A DNA stretch of 64,000 nucleotides, taken from the NCBI GenBank assembly GCA_020722575.1, contig DYKN01000009.1, positions 1-64,000 of the forward strand, in the 5' to 3' direction. Origin of the DNA: Rikenella microfusus (GTDB lineage Bacteria; Bacteroidota; Bacteroidia; Bacteroidales; VadinHA17). A model generated the notes under the pieces. The model was not told the DNA's origin. It saw nothing but the letters and a program-made list of their open reading frames with translations, and did no database searches. This document shows, in pieces, positions 54,037 through 63,063 of the stretch. Positions within the stretch are counted from its first letter, which is position 1, and each line of letters opens with the position of its first letter. Both the position numbers and the translations under genes were made by a program.

Positions 54037-55401
54037 TCAACCCAATTTTGATTGCAAATCCTCAACACCTTCGGGCTTAACTGGAAGAGATACCGTAAAC
54101 TTTGTCCATACTCCTTCCTCGCTTTCAACTTTTATTTTCCCACCATGATTTTTTACAATCTGCTGGACAATCGCCAATCCAAGCCCTGTACCTGATTTAA
54201 AGTCTTTCGGTACATTTGACCCCCTGAAAAATTCATCAAATACTTTTGGAATATCCTCAGCAGGTATACCTATACCCGAATCGGAAATTTCTGAGATAAT
54301 ATTATCTCCTCTTCTTCTAATATTGAGTTCTATCCTGCCACTGGCTGGTGTATACTTGATAGCATTAAATAAAAGATTTGAATACATTTCTTCCAGAGTG
54401 TAAGGATTACCCGTCATCCTGTCGGCATTTTCATCAATATAATAACTGAAATTTATTGTTTTATCTTTAATTAGAATCTTTATGGGCGTAACAACTTTTT
54501 CTATAAGGTCCGGAATACTGAACTCAACTATTTCGTCATCATGTTTTAAACGTTTCCTTGTTAAATTAAGCAAATCGCTGATAAACTCCGATAGAAATTC
54601 AGCTCTTTCATAAGCCCTGACAACGAACTCTTTCTGACTATCATTAAGTTTCCCTGACATCTCGGTTTTAAGAATTTCCAGACAGCTTATTATTGCTGCA
54701 ACATGACCTTTAATATCGTGAGTTACCCTGAAAACATATTCATTTTTAAGTTTATCTTTCTTTTCAAGTTCCATATTTGTTTTTACATAAGTCTCTTCAC
54801 TTTTTATTGATCTGTGAATAATCATCTGAGAGAGACTTACGACCATTATTGCCGTACATGCAAAAACCACTCCTGTACCTGTTACATAAAGGACGTTCTG
54901 GTAAAGTTCATGAGAAACATAACCTTCGAGGGGGAAATGTGGTATTACTCCAAAACATTCGAATAGTCCAAGAGAAGCCGTTAATACAAGGGCAAAGGCG
55001 GCGTAAAGATAGCTCTGATAAACAGGGAATATTGAACTTGCAATAATAAGATGAAAAAAGTAAAACAGGAATAATGGATTTTCAATGCCTCCTGAATAAT
55101 GAATCAGCACCGTAAGTATAATCAAATCTGATATTATCTGAAAATGTATGTTTCTTTTAACTCTTCCTATAACATTTGTTCCAGTGTCTTTCTTGATCCT
55201 TTCAAGAGTTATTTTATGGAAAACATTCAACAACAGAAGAATGCATGCAAGCAAATAAATTTGTTTCTCTTTAACGGTGATTCCGAGTAAATGAGTTACG
55301 GCATAATTGGAAACAACAAGAATTGTAATTGCAATCCATCTGATGCGGATAAACCATTTAAGGAAAAACAGGTGTGCAGGTAATAATTTTTCTTCCATCA
55401 T
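54037..55401 (-). CDS. RegB-like membrane histidine kinase, last gene of the hydrogenase operon
   Basis: Sensor kinase of 454 residues. Six TM segments fill residues about 15-205, with almost no periplasmic domain. Residues 104-110 read GGIENPL, close to the GGxxNPF motif by which RegB/PrrB kinases bind quinone. A short linker leads to the HisKA domain with His228 (RVTHDIKGHV) and an HATPase domain with NLLFNAIKYTP, DSGIGIP and SGTGLGLAI. No receiver is attached; a receiver protein lies beyond the other end of the operon. It starts 39 bp after hdrA. Quinone sensing is inferred from the motif and the gene context. Confidence 0.86.
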   Translation of the reverse strand: MMEEKLLPAHLFFLKWFIRIRWIAITILVVSNYAVTHLLGITVKEKQIYLLACILLLLNVFHKITLERIKKDTGTNVIGRVKRNIHFQIISDLIILTVLIHYSGGIENPLFLFYFFHLIIASSIFPVYQSYLYAAFALVLTASLGLFECFGVIPHFPLEGYVSHELYQNVLYVTGTGVVFACTAIMVVSLSQMIIHRSIKSEETYVKTNMELEKKDKLKNEYVFRVTHDIKGHVAAIISCLEILKTEMSGKLNDSQKEFVVRAYERAEFLSEFISDLLNLTRKRLKHDDEIVEFSIPDLIEKVVTPIKILIKDKTINFSYYIDENADRMTGNPYTLEEMYSNLLFNAIKYTPASGRIELNIRRRGDNIISEISDSGIGIPAEDIPKVFDEFFRGSNVPKDFKSGTGLGLAIVQQIVKNHGGKIKVESEEGVWTKFTVSLPVKPEGVEDLQSKLG

Positions 55402-55440
55402 ACTGGAAATAAAAAGTGATCGGCATTATCAGTACAGATC

Positions 55441-57162
55441 TCAAACAGCGAATAGTCCATCAACTTCTGCAAGTATCTGCTGGTCGGTAAAATGTCTTCC
55501 TTTTATTGCAGACGATGGACAGGCTGCAACACAAACCCCGCATCCTTTACACAGTGCGCTGATTATGTGGCTCTGTTTTTTATCTTCAAGAAATTCAATT
55601 GCGTTGTATGGACAAAGGGTGTTGCATAATCTGCATCCTGCACATAGATCGGGGATTACTTCAGAATAAAGTGCGTCTATCTCTATTTTTTCTTTTGCAA
55701 TTCTCGCCAGTATTCTTGCGGCTGCAGCTCTTGCCTGGGCAACAGTGTCAGGTATATCTTTCGGTGCAACACATGTACCAGCAATAAAAATACCATCGGT
55801 AGTTGTTGCAACCGGTTCAAGTTTTGGGTGACTCTCAATAAACCATCCTTCTTTATCCTGACTTATATTGACAATTCTGGCAACTTCTGCCGAATCTTCT
55901 CTTGCTTCCATCCCAACCATCAGTACAACCAGGTCGGCAGGTATTTCTATAACCTCTCCCGAAAGTTTTTCGTTAACCTCAATAAGCATTTCACAATCAT
56001 CCTCCGGGCCAGCTTTATGAATAACAGGCCTGTCGCCTTTTTCATACATCAAAAACATGGTTTTTGCTTCAGAAGATCTTCTGTAGAAATCCTCATGGCC
56101 CTTCCCAAAAGCATGCATATCAATATATATATCCGATACATGGCAATCAGGAATTGCTGATTTTATTTCGTGAGCATATTTAAGTGCCGTCATACAGCAA
56201 ACCCTTGAACAATAGGGATGAAATTCTACACTACGGCTTCCTACACAATGAATTATTGCAACATATTTGGGGATTTTCCCGTTTTTGGTTTCGATACGAC
56301 CTGATTTTATCATTGCTTCAAGTTCAAATGAAGTAACGACGTTTGGGAGTTTACCATAACCATAATGTACAATGCGTGAAGCGTCAAATTCCTTATAACC
56401 TGTACAAACTATAACATTACCAATTTCCACTTCAGAAGGTTCTCCTTTCTCTTTTAGAGGAGTAATAACTGCCTTAAAGTTGCCAACAAAACCAGAAAGA
56501 TTAGTTACTTTCGAATTGAAGAAGATTTCAATGTTGTTGTTTCCTTTGATTCGTGATATTCTTTCAATTAGAAGATCTTTGGCAGGATAGAGATAAGGCG
56601 CTGTCAGATCAACCCGGGCAAGGTTCCCACCCAGATGGTCCTCTTTTTCAACAAGATAAACCTTATTTCCTGCATCTGCCAGTTCAAGAGCTGCGGTCAT
56701 TCCTGCAATACCACCACCAATTACAAGTACATTGGGGCACATCTTGACCGGAACACTTTCAAGCTCCTCATGCAATTGAACCCTATAAATAGCAGCCCTG
56801 ACAAGGTCTTTTGCCTTTTCGGTAGCTTCTGACTGGCCGGAATGAACCCAGCTGCATTGTTCACGTATATTGGCCATTTCAAGGAGGTACTGGTTCAGCC
56901 CTGCCGCCCGCAAAGCATTCCGAAAAGTCCGTTCATGCATATTCGGACTGCATGCAGCTACAATAACTCTGTTCAGACTGTATTCTTTTATATCGTGGCT
57001 TATCATTTCCTGACCGGGATTTGAACACATATACTTATATGTCTTTGCAAGAACAACACCCGGTAATGTCTTTGCATACTGCGCAACCGCCTCAACATCA
57101 ATAATTCTGGCAATATTGGTTCCACACATGCAAATATATACGCCTGCTCTGAGCTCTTTCAT
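55441..57162 (-). CDS. hdrA: HdrA-type flavoprotein with N- and C-terminal Fe-S domains
   Basis: Heterodisulfide-reductase A family protein, 573 residues. N-terminal cluster domain with C11, C13, C46, C71 and C103 (YICMCGTN, YMCSNPGQ, VAACSP), FAD site GGGIAG 149-154, thioredoxin-reductase-like core, and two C-terminal [4Fe-4S] ferredoxin motifs: C507/C510/C513/C517 and C538/C541/C544/C548. The ferredoxin insert and the DCAAC motif of classical HdrA are missing from its middle; the other HdrA of the operon has those. It starts 13 bp after the QmoC-like gene. In known complexes HdrA flavin splits electron pairs between high- and low-potential acceptors. Confidence 0.93.
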   Translation of the reverse strand: MKELRAGVYICMCGTNIARIIDVEAVAQYAKTLPGVVLAKTYKYMCSNPGQEMISHDIKEYSLNRVIVAACSPNMHERTFRNALRAAGLNQYLLEMANIREQCSWVHSGQSEATEKAKDLVRAAIYRVQLHEELESVPVKMCPNVLVIGGGIAGMTAALELADAGNKVYLVEKEDHLGGNLARVDLTAPYLYPAKDLLIERISRIKGNNNIEIFFNSKVTNLSGFVGNFKAVITPLKEKGEPSEVEIGNVIVCTGYKEFDASRIVHYGYGKLPNVVTSFELEAMIKSGRIETKNGKIPKYVAIIHCVGSRSVEFHPYCSRVCCMTALKYAHEIKSAIPDCHVSDIYIDMHAFGKGHEDFYRRSSEAKTMFLMYEKGDRPVIHKAGPEDDCEMLIEVNEKLSGEVIEIPADLVVLMVGMEAREDSAEVARIVNISQDKEGWFIESHPKLEPVATTTDGIFIAGTCVAPKDIPDTVAQARAAAARILARIAKEKIEIDALYSEVIPDLCAGCRLCNTLCPYNAIEFLEDKKQSHIISALCKGCGVCVAACPSSAIKGRHFTDQQILAEVDGLFAV

Positions 57163-57175
57163 AGATCAAAAAAAT

Positions 57176-58333
57176 TTATTTAATAATAATCGGCATTGAA
57201 TTCAGTACCAGCTCCTGACGGAGAAGAGCTTCTTTCCGTACTGCTGCAAAATACATGGCCAGAGGACGATAAACCAGATGCGCCCACTTACTGAAAGGCA
57301 TCCTCAGAAGCCAGGGAACAACACTCATTAAATGAATAATATAAGTAATGTTTGCTGTTTCAATCATACCTGTCCTGTGAAATATGTGCTGTGATATCCC
57401 GGTTACAACAATTATAAACAATAATATCACAAATACCCAGTCGGTACCGTGTGATTTTTTATATTGTACATAATGTTTTTTGATTCTCCCTCTTATAAAG
57501 TATATTGTTCCAGAAATCAATCCTAAAGTGGCAAGATAACCGAATATATGGACCTCCCACCTGATCCGGGGACCTGACTGGAGGCGTTCAATAAATACCA
57601 TGACAAGCACAAGCATTGTTACATATCCAAGCATCAGCCCCAGATGAATAAGCCATGGCATATAAAGTGTATGACCTCTTCTTTTCTCACAATCGGAATA
57701 TCTTTTTTGAGTAAAAAAATGCCACGGTAGCTGGTAAAATTCCTTCAGATAAAGCCACCATGGCACATTAACGGAAGTACCTTTTACCATAACCGATTTC
57801 CACATCCGGAAAGCATTTAACAGAAGGAATATCAGCAATATAGCTCCAACTGACAAATCAAACTTATGAATAAATGAACTATTCAGAAAAGCTCCTTCAC
57901 CGTCATATACTCCGATGTTTCCGTGTGTAAGTCCATAATAAATCATACCTGCTCCGGTTAAAAGAGCAATTATGATTATATATAATATTTCTGCAACCCT
58001 TGATTTGTAAAATAGAGTTGCCAGTCCTGTGAAATCATATCTGGTAATAAGCCAGCGTCTGAGACTCATCATTGTCTCTCCCGGATCTGCCTCCCTGGGA
58101 CATTGCTCAGAACATTGTCCGCAATAATAACATAACCATGGTTCCAGGGTTGTCTCCAGCTTTGTTTCGAGACCCATCTGCAAAAGTTTCATTGATTTTC
58201 TGGGAAACCTGTAAACTTCATCTGCATGAGGGCACACAGTAGAGCAATCACCGCACTGATAGCATAATTGTACATCTTCTGCTCCAAAGCGGTTAAGTTC
58301 ATTTATGAACATCGGATTTACTCTGATTGCCAT
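57176..58333 (-). CDS. QmoC-like: HdrC ferredoxin domain fused to membrane cytochrome b
   Basis: Membrane anchor of 385 residues. The N-terminal 90 residues are an HdrC-like domain with two [4Fe-4S] motifs (C24/C27/C30/C34 and C68/C71/C74/C78). About six TM helices follow, of the NarI/HdrE kind, with His residues near their ends (FIHKFD, LIHLGL, EVHIFGY, QHIFHR, IIHL) that can ligate heme b. This fusion is the layout of QmoC, which passes electrons between quinone and a cytoplasmic Hdr-like flavoprotein. It lies between the two hdrA genes with 10 and 13 bp spacing, so it ties the complex to the membrane quinone pool. Confidence 0.9.
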   Translation of the reverse strand: MAIRVNPMFINELNRFGAEDVQLCYQCGDCSTVCPHADEVYRFPRKSMKLLQMGLETKLETTLEPWLCYYCGQCSEQCPREADPGETMMSLRRWLITRYDFTGLATLFYKSRVAEILYIIIIALLTGAGMIYYGLTHGNIGVYDGEGAFLNSSFIHKFDLSVGAILLIFLLLNAFRMWKSVMVKGTSVNVPWWLYLKEFYQLPWHFFTQKRYSDCEKRRGHTLYMPWLIHLGLMLGYVTMLVLVMVFIERLQSGPRIRWEVHIFGYLATLGLISGTIYFIRGRIKKHYVQYKKSHGTDWVFVILLFIIVVTGISQHIFHRTGMIETANITYIIHLMSVVPWLLRMPFSKWAHLVYRPLAMYFAAVRKEALLRQELVLNSMPIIIK

Positions 58334-58343
58334 AATATTTTAT

Positions 58344-60146
58344 TTAAATTTTATGCAATACTCTGGCTCTTTCCTCAATTTCACTTAGTGATAAACTACT
58401 GAGATTTCCGAGACCTCTGCCGCTGGTAATGCTTTTAAGTACACCGGCAGCTACAGCAGATGCCTGGGCTACAGTGTCAGGTATGTCTTTTGGCCCCTGG
58501 CACATACCTGCTACGTAAATTCCTCCCTGTTCAGTATCAGTTGGGCTGCCATTATAATCCAATTCCGAAAACCAACCATCATTATCACGTTTAATACCGA
58601 ACATCCTGCTAAGTTCTTCTGTACCTTGTGAAGGGATAAGCCCAACAGCCAGCACTACCATATCAACTTCAAATTCCAGCAACCTGTCATTAATAATATC
58701 CTCTCCCTTAATTATCATTTTATTCCCCTTCATCTCCACTGAAGCAGTATGCCCACGGACAACAAAGGTTCCTTCCTGTTTTATCCTCTCTGCAAACTCC
58801 TCATAGCCTTTGCCGAATGCTCTCATGTCAATATAGAATTCATAAACTTTGGCATTCGGTACTTTCTCCTTGATAAGATGTGCAAATTTGAGGGAATACA
58901 TACAGCATACCCTGCTGCAGTAAGAGTTATACTTTTTATTCCTTGAACCAACACAGTGGATTAATGCTACGCTTGAGGGTGGAATACCTTCCGGAGTGAA
59001 TACCCATTCTTCTTCACCGGTTTTCTTATTGATTGTTTTCGTTTTCATGACTATCCTCCCGCCAGTTGTGCCTGAAGCATTGGTGAGCCTCTCAAATTCA
59101 AGGGAAGTAAGAACGTTAGGATATACACCATATTTATACTGTTCTATTCTGGAAGCATCAAGCATTTCATAACCTGTCGCCAGAATTATGTTTCCGACTT
59201 CAATATCTATTATTTTTTCTTTTTCATTGAGGTTTATACATTCTTTCGGGCATTTCCTGGCACATACACCGCACTTTTTCCCCTCTGAAATAATATACGT
59301 ACAATGCTGGCTGTCGATCAGAAATGCATTTGGTATTGCCTGAGGGAAGGGAATGTAGATAGCTTTTCGTAAGGATATTCCTGCATCAAATTCACTCTTA
59401 ACTTTAACTGGGCACACTTCGGCACACTGGTTGCATGCCACGCAGGCATCTGGATCCACATATCTGGGAGACTGTTTAATTTTTATCCGGTATGCACCCG
59501 GTTTGCCTGAAACAGAAATGACTTTCGACATGGTAATCAGTCGTATCATTTCATGCTGTCCTACTGATACCATTTTTGGGGTAAGGATACATGCTGCACA
59601 ATCGAGAGTGGGAAATGTTTTATCAAACATGGCCATGTGCCCTCCAATCGTCCCGCTTTGTTCAACCAGATATACCTGTTTCCCTGCATTTGCTATTTCA
59701 AGAGCAGCCTGAATTCCCGCAATACCTCCTCCAATTATGAGTGTTGAATGGTTTACGGGATTACCTCCTGGTACTGCTGCCAGTGGGAAAGGTACTCCCA
59801 TTACCGCACAGGCTAAAATAGCTTTTGCTCTGTCCATTGCATTCTCCCCTCTTGCTCCATGCTCCTGAAAAGATGCAAGCCATATCTCGGAGGTATCTCC
59901 TCCGGCAAGTGCCATTGCCCTTGTGAATACAGGTTTATAATAACCCGGCATATCCCCGGCAATAACTATTCTTTCCAGAGAAGAAAACTTGATCCTTTCA
60001 CTAAGCTCTGCTGCTTTAAGAGAAGAGTCTGGTTTTAGAATTACCACAGTCTCAACATTAGGTAAATTAGCTGAATATTTAGCAATAGCATCAATATTCA
60101 GTTCCCTGTTCTCGTATGGCTGACAGAAGAAAACACCTGTTCGCAT
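58344..60146 (-). CDS. hdrA: Second HdrA-type flavoprotein, with mid-chain ferredoxin insert
   Basis: HdrA family protein of 600 residues, not interchangeable with the one at 55441. It has the DCAAC motif (C183/C186) and the ferredoxin insert with C235/C238/C241/C245, then C282, C292, C295, C299 and C303. FAD site GGGIAG is at 139-144. Its N-terminal domain keeps the fold-length but has lost the Fe-S cysteines (only C8 and C113 remain), and there are no C-terminal ferredoxin motifs. It follows mvhA by 35 bp. Probably receives electrons from MvhD and hands them to the QmoC-like subunit or the other HdrA. Confidence 0.92.
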   Translation of the reverse strand: MRTGVFFCQPYENRELNIDAIAKYSANLPNVETVVILKPDSSLKAAELSERIKFSSLERIVIAGDMPGYYKPVFTRAMALAGGDTSEIWLASFQEHGARGENAMDRAKAILACAVMGVPFPLAAVPGGNPVNHSTLIIGGGIAGIQAALEIANAGKQVYLVEQSGTIGGHMAMFDKTFPTLDCAACILTPKMVSVGQHEMIRLITMSKVISVSGKPGAYRIKIKQSPRYVDPDACVACNQCAEVCPVKVKSEFDAGISLRKAIYIPFPQAIPNAFLIDSQHCTYIISEGKKCGVCARKCPKECINLNEKEKIIDIEVGNIILATGYEMLDASRIEQYKYGVYPNVLTSLEFERLTNASGTTGGRIVMKTKTINKKTGEEEWVFTPEGIPPSSVALIHCVGSRNKKYNSYCSRVCCMYSLKFAHLIKEKVPNAKVYEFYIDMRAFGKGYEEFAERIKQEGTFVVRGHTASVEMKGNKMIIKGEDIINDRLLEFEVDMVVLAVGLIPSQGTEELSRMFGIKRDNDGWFSELDYNGSPTDTEQGGIYVAGMCQGPKDIPDTVAQASAVAAGVLKSITSGRGLGNLSSLSLSEIEERARVLHKI

Positions 60147-60181
60147 TGCTTCTAAATTGATTAAAATATTTTTATCAAAAA

Positions 60182-61648
60182 TTATTTATCGCGCTTAACC
60201 ATTTTGATCAGATTACCTCCTGCATCTCTGATTTCAAGAATAAATGGCATATGCCCGGGTAAACTGTGAGTTGCACATGAAAAACATGGATCATAAGCTC
60301 TGAAAGCCATTTCTATCATATTCAGGATCCCTTCGTTTACCTCGACATCAGTCTTAATCAAACCTTCCGCAGCTTTTCTGACCGACATGCAAATAGCAGC
60401 ATTATTATTTGTTGTTCCGACAATAATATTTGCTTTCTTTACGATTGCCTTCTCATCGGTCCAATAATGATGTGTAAGTGTACCTCTCTGTGCCTCCACT
60501 ATTCCAACACCCTCACCTCGTATTGGACCTGGTTCGGCTTTCAACATTTTTCCTGTAATGTCTGGATCAGTAATTAGCTCATATAACCTTTCAGCAGAAT
60601 AAAGCAACTCTATGAGCCTTGCCCAATGCATTGCAAGGGTGGCATGTACAGGCTTACCTCCAAGGGTTGAGTACATTCTTTCGTATTCTTTCTGTGCAAG
60701 TGGTGTTGCCATACCATCTGATGCATTCAACCTGGAAAGAGGAGTTGCATGATAAATCCCTGAATTCTGGCCGTCAATAAAACCTTTCCAGCCAATTTTT
60801 TTCAGATAAGGAAACTTCAGATAGCTCCACGACTCAACATGTTCGGCAATATGTTCGAGATATTCCGGCGGAGAATATTTACAAATCTCATTACCGCTGG
60901 TATCAACCACTCTCACCTTCCCGTCGTAAAAATTTACCCTATTATTTGAATCAACAAGTCCCATTGAGTGAAGGCGCAAAGTATATGGACCATTAATAAT
61001 TAAATCCACATATTCTTTATTCTTCAGGACGAAATCTTCGAAAATTTGCAGGGAAAATTTTGCAAATTCAATAAATCCTTTAGCTTTTATTTCGATATCT
61101 TCCCGCTCTTTTTCATTAATTCCTTTTCTTACTCCTCCCGGTATATTCATTACCACAAAAGTCTGATGGCCTCCGAGAAGTGCCTGAATTTCCTGTGCTA
61201 GTCGACGTTGTTTGATAACTTCTGTCCCTATTTCCTTACCCACTTTTTCAATAACCCCCACGATATTTCTTTTAGCAGCTTCTGCCATCGGTCCAACAAC
61301 AAAATCCGGTGCTGCAAGTGCATAAAAATGGGCAGAATGGCTATGGATAAAGTGAGCCATATAAAAAAGTTCCCTGAGTTTTTTTGCTGTTGGAGGCGGA
61401 TCGAGGCCAAAAACCTCATCAACTGCCTTGCCTGAAGCCATGTGATGACAACCAGGGCATACCCCGCAGATTTTTGCAGTTATTGCTGGTAATTCCTCAA
61501 CCGGTCTGCCTTCGCAGAATTTCTCAAAGCCGCGAAGCTCAGGAATCTGAAAATAAGCATTGCTTACTTTTCCGTTATCATCCAGGAAAATCTCTATTTT
61601 CCCATGACCTTCGAGTCTGGTAACCGGGTCAATAGTAATTCTTTTCAT
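60182..61648 (-). CDS. mvhA: [NiFe] hydrogenase large subunit, group 3c-like (MvhA)
   Basis: Catalytic subunit, 488 residues. Ni-binding pairs are C61/C64 (ICGVCPGCHHMA) and C455/C458 (DPCFSCATH). The active-site Arg is R388 in EAQRGTLTHH. The L1 motif has Lys59 where most hydrogenases have Arg, and an extra Cys67 next to His68. A 27-residue tail follows His461, the usual site for removal by a maturation protease. Its start overlaps the mvhG stop by 4 bp (ATGA). No hyp maturation genes are in the window. Together with MvhG and MvhD it forms the H2-activating module of Hdr-linked complexes. Confidence 0.93.
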   Translation of the reverse strand: MKRITIDPVTRLEGHGKIEIFLDDNGKVSNAYFQIPELRGFEKFCEGRPVEELPAITAKICGVCPGCHHMASGKAVDEVFGLDPPPTAKKLRELFYMAHFIHSHSAHFYALAAPDFVVGPMAEAAKRNIVGVIEKVGKEIGTEVIKQRRLAQEIQALLGGHQTFVVMNIPGGVRKGINEKEREDIEIKAKGFIEFAKFSLQIFEDFVLKNKEYVDLIINGPYTLRLHSMGLVDSNNRVNFYDGKVRVVDTSGNEICKYSPPEYLEHIAEHVESWSYLKFPYLKKIGWKGFIDGQNSGIYHATPLSRLNASDGMATPLAQKEYERMYSTLGGKPVHATLAMHWARLIELLYSAERLYELITDPDITGKMLKAEPGPIRGEGVGIVEAQRGTLTHHYWTDEKAIVKKANIIVGTTNNNAAICMSVRKAAEGLIKTDVEVNEGILNMIEMAFRAYDPCFSCATHSLPGHMPFILEIRDAGGNLIKMVKRDK

Positions 61649-62619
61649 ACGATTTTCCTCCTTAATAAAGATACTGGCAGGCTGAATCTGTAAAAATATC
61701 CGGCAGTATCGACCAGATCATCGAGAATCTTTACTATTTCTTTAGGTTCTTTTTCATCAATAATACTTGCTATCGATGACATCATTTTTGCTCCGGGATC
61801 GACAATTCCAGGAGGTGGCCCGTAACACCCTCTGCAAGGCGCATTTCCTTTAATACATCTATGGCCACAACCTGTCCGTGTAGCTGGTCCCATGCACAAA
61901 ACTCCCTGCTCAAGAAAACAGGTAACTCCATCATCTTTTATTTCCCATGGTCTTTTTAATTTTTTAATACGTTTATTTTCTGTTTTAATTCTGGTGCATT
62001 CTTCACATTGAGTTTTTATACCTGCACCAATCACTAACCCCTTCGGAGGCAAGGTAGCACCACTTACTATGGCAGTGAAAACCTCAAGAAGCCTTTCTGT
62101 CTGGGGCGGACAACCCGGAATAGAATAATCTACTTCCGTAACCTGCGAAAGAGACCGTACATCATTATAAAATTCCGGAAGGTCCAATGTGCCTTCGGGA
62201 ACTTCAGAATCCGTAAGCGGAATTATCTTTTCAGGATTTACAACCGATTCCGCCTCAAGGTAAACCCTTTTAAACAGCTCATATTTTGTGCTTAAGTTTG
62301 CCAGTCCTGGTATACCTCCCATATGTGCGCAACTACCATAAGCAATCAGCAGCTTGCTCTTACGCCTCAACAGTTTTGCCATTTTTTCATTCTCGCTGTT
62401 TCTTACAGCCCCGTTAAAAAGCGTAATATCAATATGCTCATCCGGCATTTCCTCAACATCATGATATTTAGTGTCAAGGGCTATAGGCCAGAAAACAAGA
62501 TCAGCAGCTGATATCACATCAAACAATTTTTCATGAACATCCAGAACCGACACACAACAGCCTCCGCATGCAGCTGCCCAATAAACTGCCAGCTTCAATT
62601 TTGGTTTCTTAACTTCCAT
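61645..62619 (-). CDS. mvhG: [NiFe] hydrogenase small subunit (MvhG)
   Basis: Electron-transferring subunit, 324 residues. Proximal [4Fe-4S] cluster ligands: C18 and C21 (ACGGCC), C97 (GSCAHMGG) and C170 (PGCPP). Further cysteines C205, C208, C234, C242, C251, C255, C262 and C265 (CRGCYGP) can bind the medial and distal clusters. There is no Tat signal and no membrane anchor, so the enzyme is cytoplasmic as in group 3. It lies 18 bp after mvhD and overlaps mvhA. Confidence 0.93.
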   Translation of the reverse strand: MEVKKPKLKLAVYWAAACGGCCVSVLDVHEKLFDVISAADLVFWPIALDTKYHDVEEMPDEHIDITLFNGAVRNSENEKMAKLLRRKSKLLIAYGSCAHMGGIPGLANLSTKYELFKRVYLEAESVVNPEKIIPLTDSEVPEGTLDLPEFYNDVRSLSQVTEVDYSIPGCPPQTERLLEVFTAIVSGATLPPKGLVIGAGIKTQCEECTRIKTENKRIKKLKRPWEIKDDGVTCFLEQGVLCMGPATRTGCGHRCIKGNAPCRGCYGPPPGIVDPGAKMMSSIASIIDEKEPKEIVKILDDLVDTAGYFYRFSLPVSLLRRKIV

Positions 62620-62637
62620 AAAAGCCTAATTTATATT

Positions 62638-63063
62638 CTATGAAAAATTTGTAATTGTTTCCCGTATTTTACAGGGGCCCAGCTCAGTAATTGTCTCCGT
62701 AAAACTGTTTACAAGATCGGCAAATTGTTTCCCTTCACTGGCGCTTATCCATTCAAGCTTCAGCCTCTCCGCCTCTAATCCCATTTGCCGGATATATTTC
62801 TGGAGTAATAAATACCTCCGCAGGCAACGGTAATTACCTTCCTGGTAATGACAATCACCAGGGTGACAACCACAGATCAGAACACCATCCGCACCATTAA
62901 CAAATGCTTTCAGTACAAACGTAGGCTCAACACGACCTGAACACATTACCCTGATAATTCTGATATTGGGCTTGTATTCAATTCTTGAGGTTCCTGCTAA
63001 ATCTGCTCCTGTATATGAGCACCAGTTGCAGAGAAAGGCGACAATCCTGGGTTTGAATTCCAT
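62638..63063 (-). CDS. mvhD: MvhD-type iron-sulfur adaptor subunit
   Basis: Adaptor of 141 residues (FrhD/MvhD family) that binds a [2Fe-2S] cluster and connects hydrogenase to HdrA. Cysteines: C12 and C15 (LCNWCSYTGADLAG), C41 (VMCSGR), C64, C66, C71 (ICGCHPGDCHY) and C80. First gene of the operon mvhD-mvhG-mvhA-hdrA'-qmoC-like-hdrA-kinase. The presence of MvhD is the best sign that the hydrogenase really docks on the HdrA subunits. Confidence 0.94.
   Translation of the reverse strand: MEFKPRIVAFLCNWCSYTGADLAGTSRIEYKPNIRIIRVMCSGRVEPTFVLKAFVNGADGVLICGCHPGDCHYQEGNYRCLRRYLLLQKYIRQMGLEAERLKLEWISASEGKQFADLVNSFTETITELGPCKIRETITNFS

Noticed and set aside
55441..63063. A true heterodisulfide reductase (HdrABC-MvhADG)
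   Set aside because: HdrB, the subunit with the CCG motifs that binds the non-cubane clusters, is absent, and HdrC is fused to a membrane cytochrome b.
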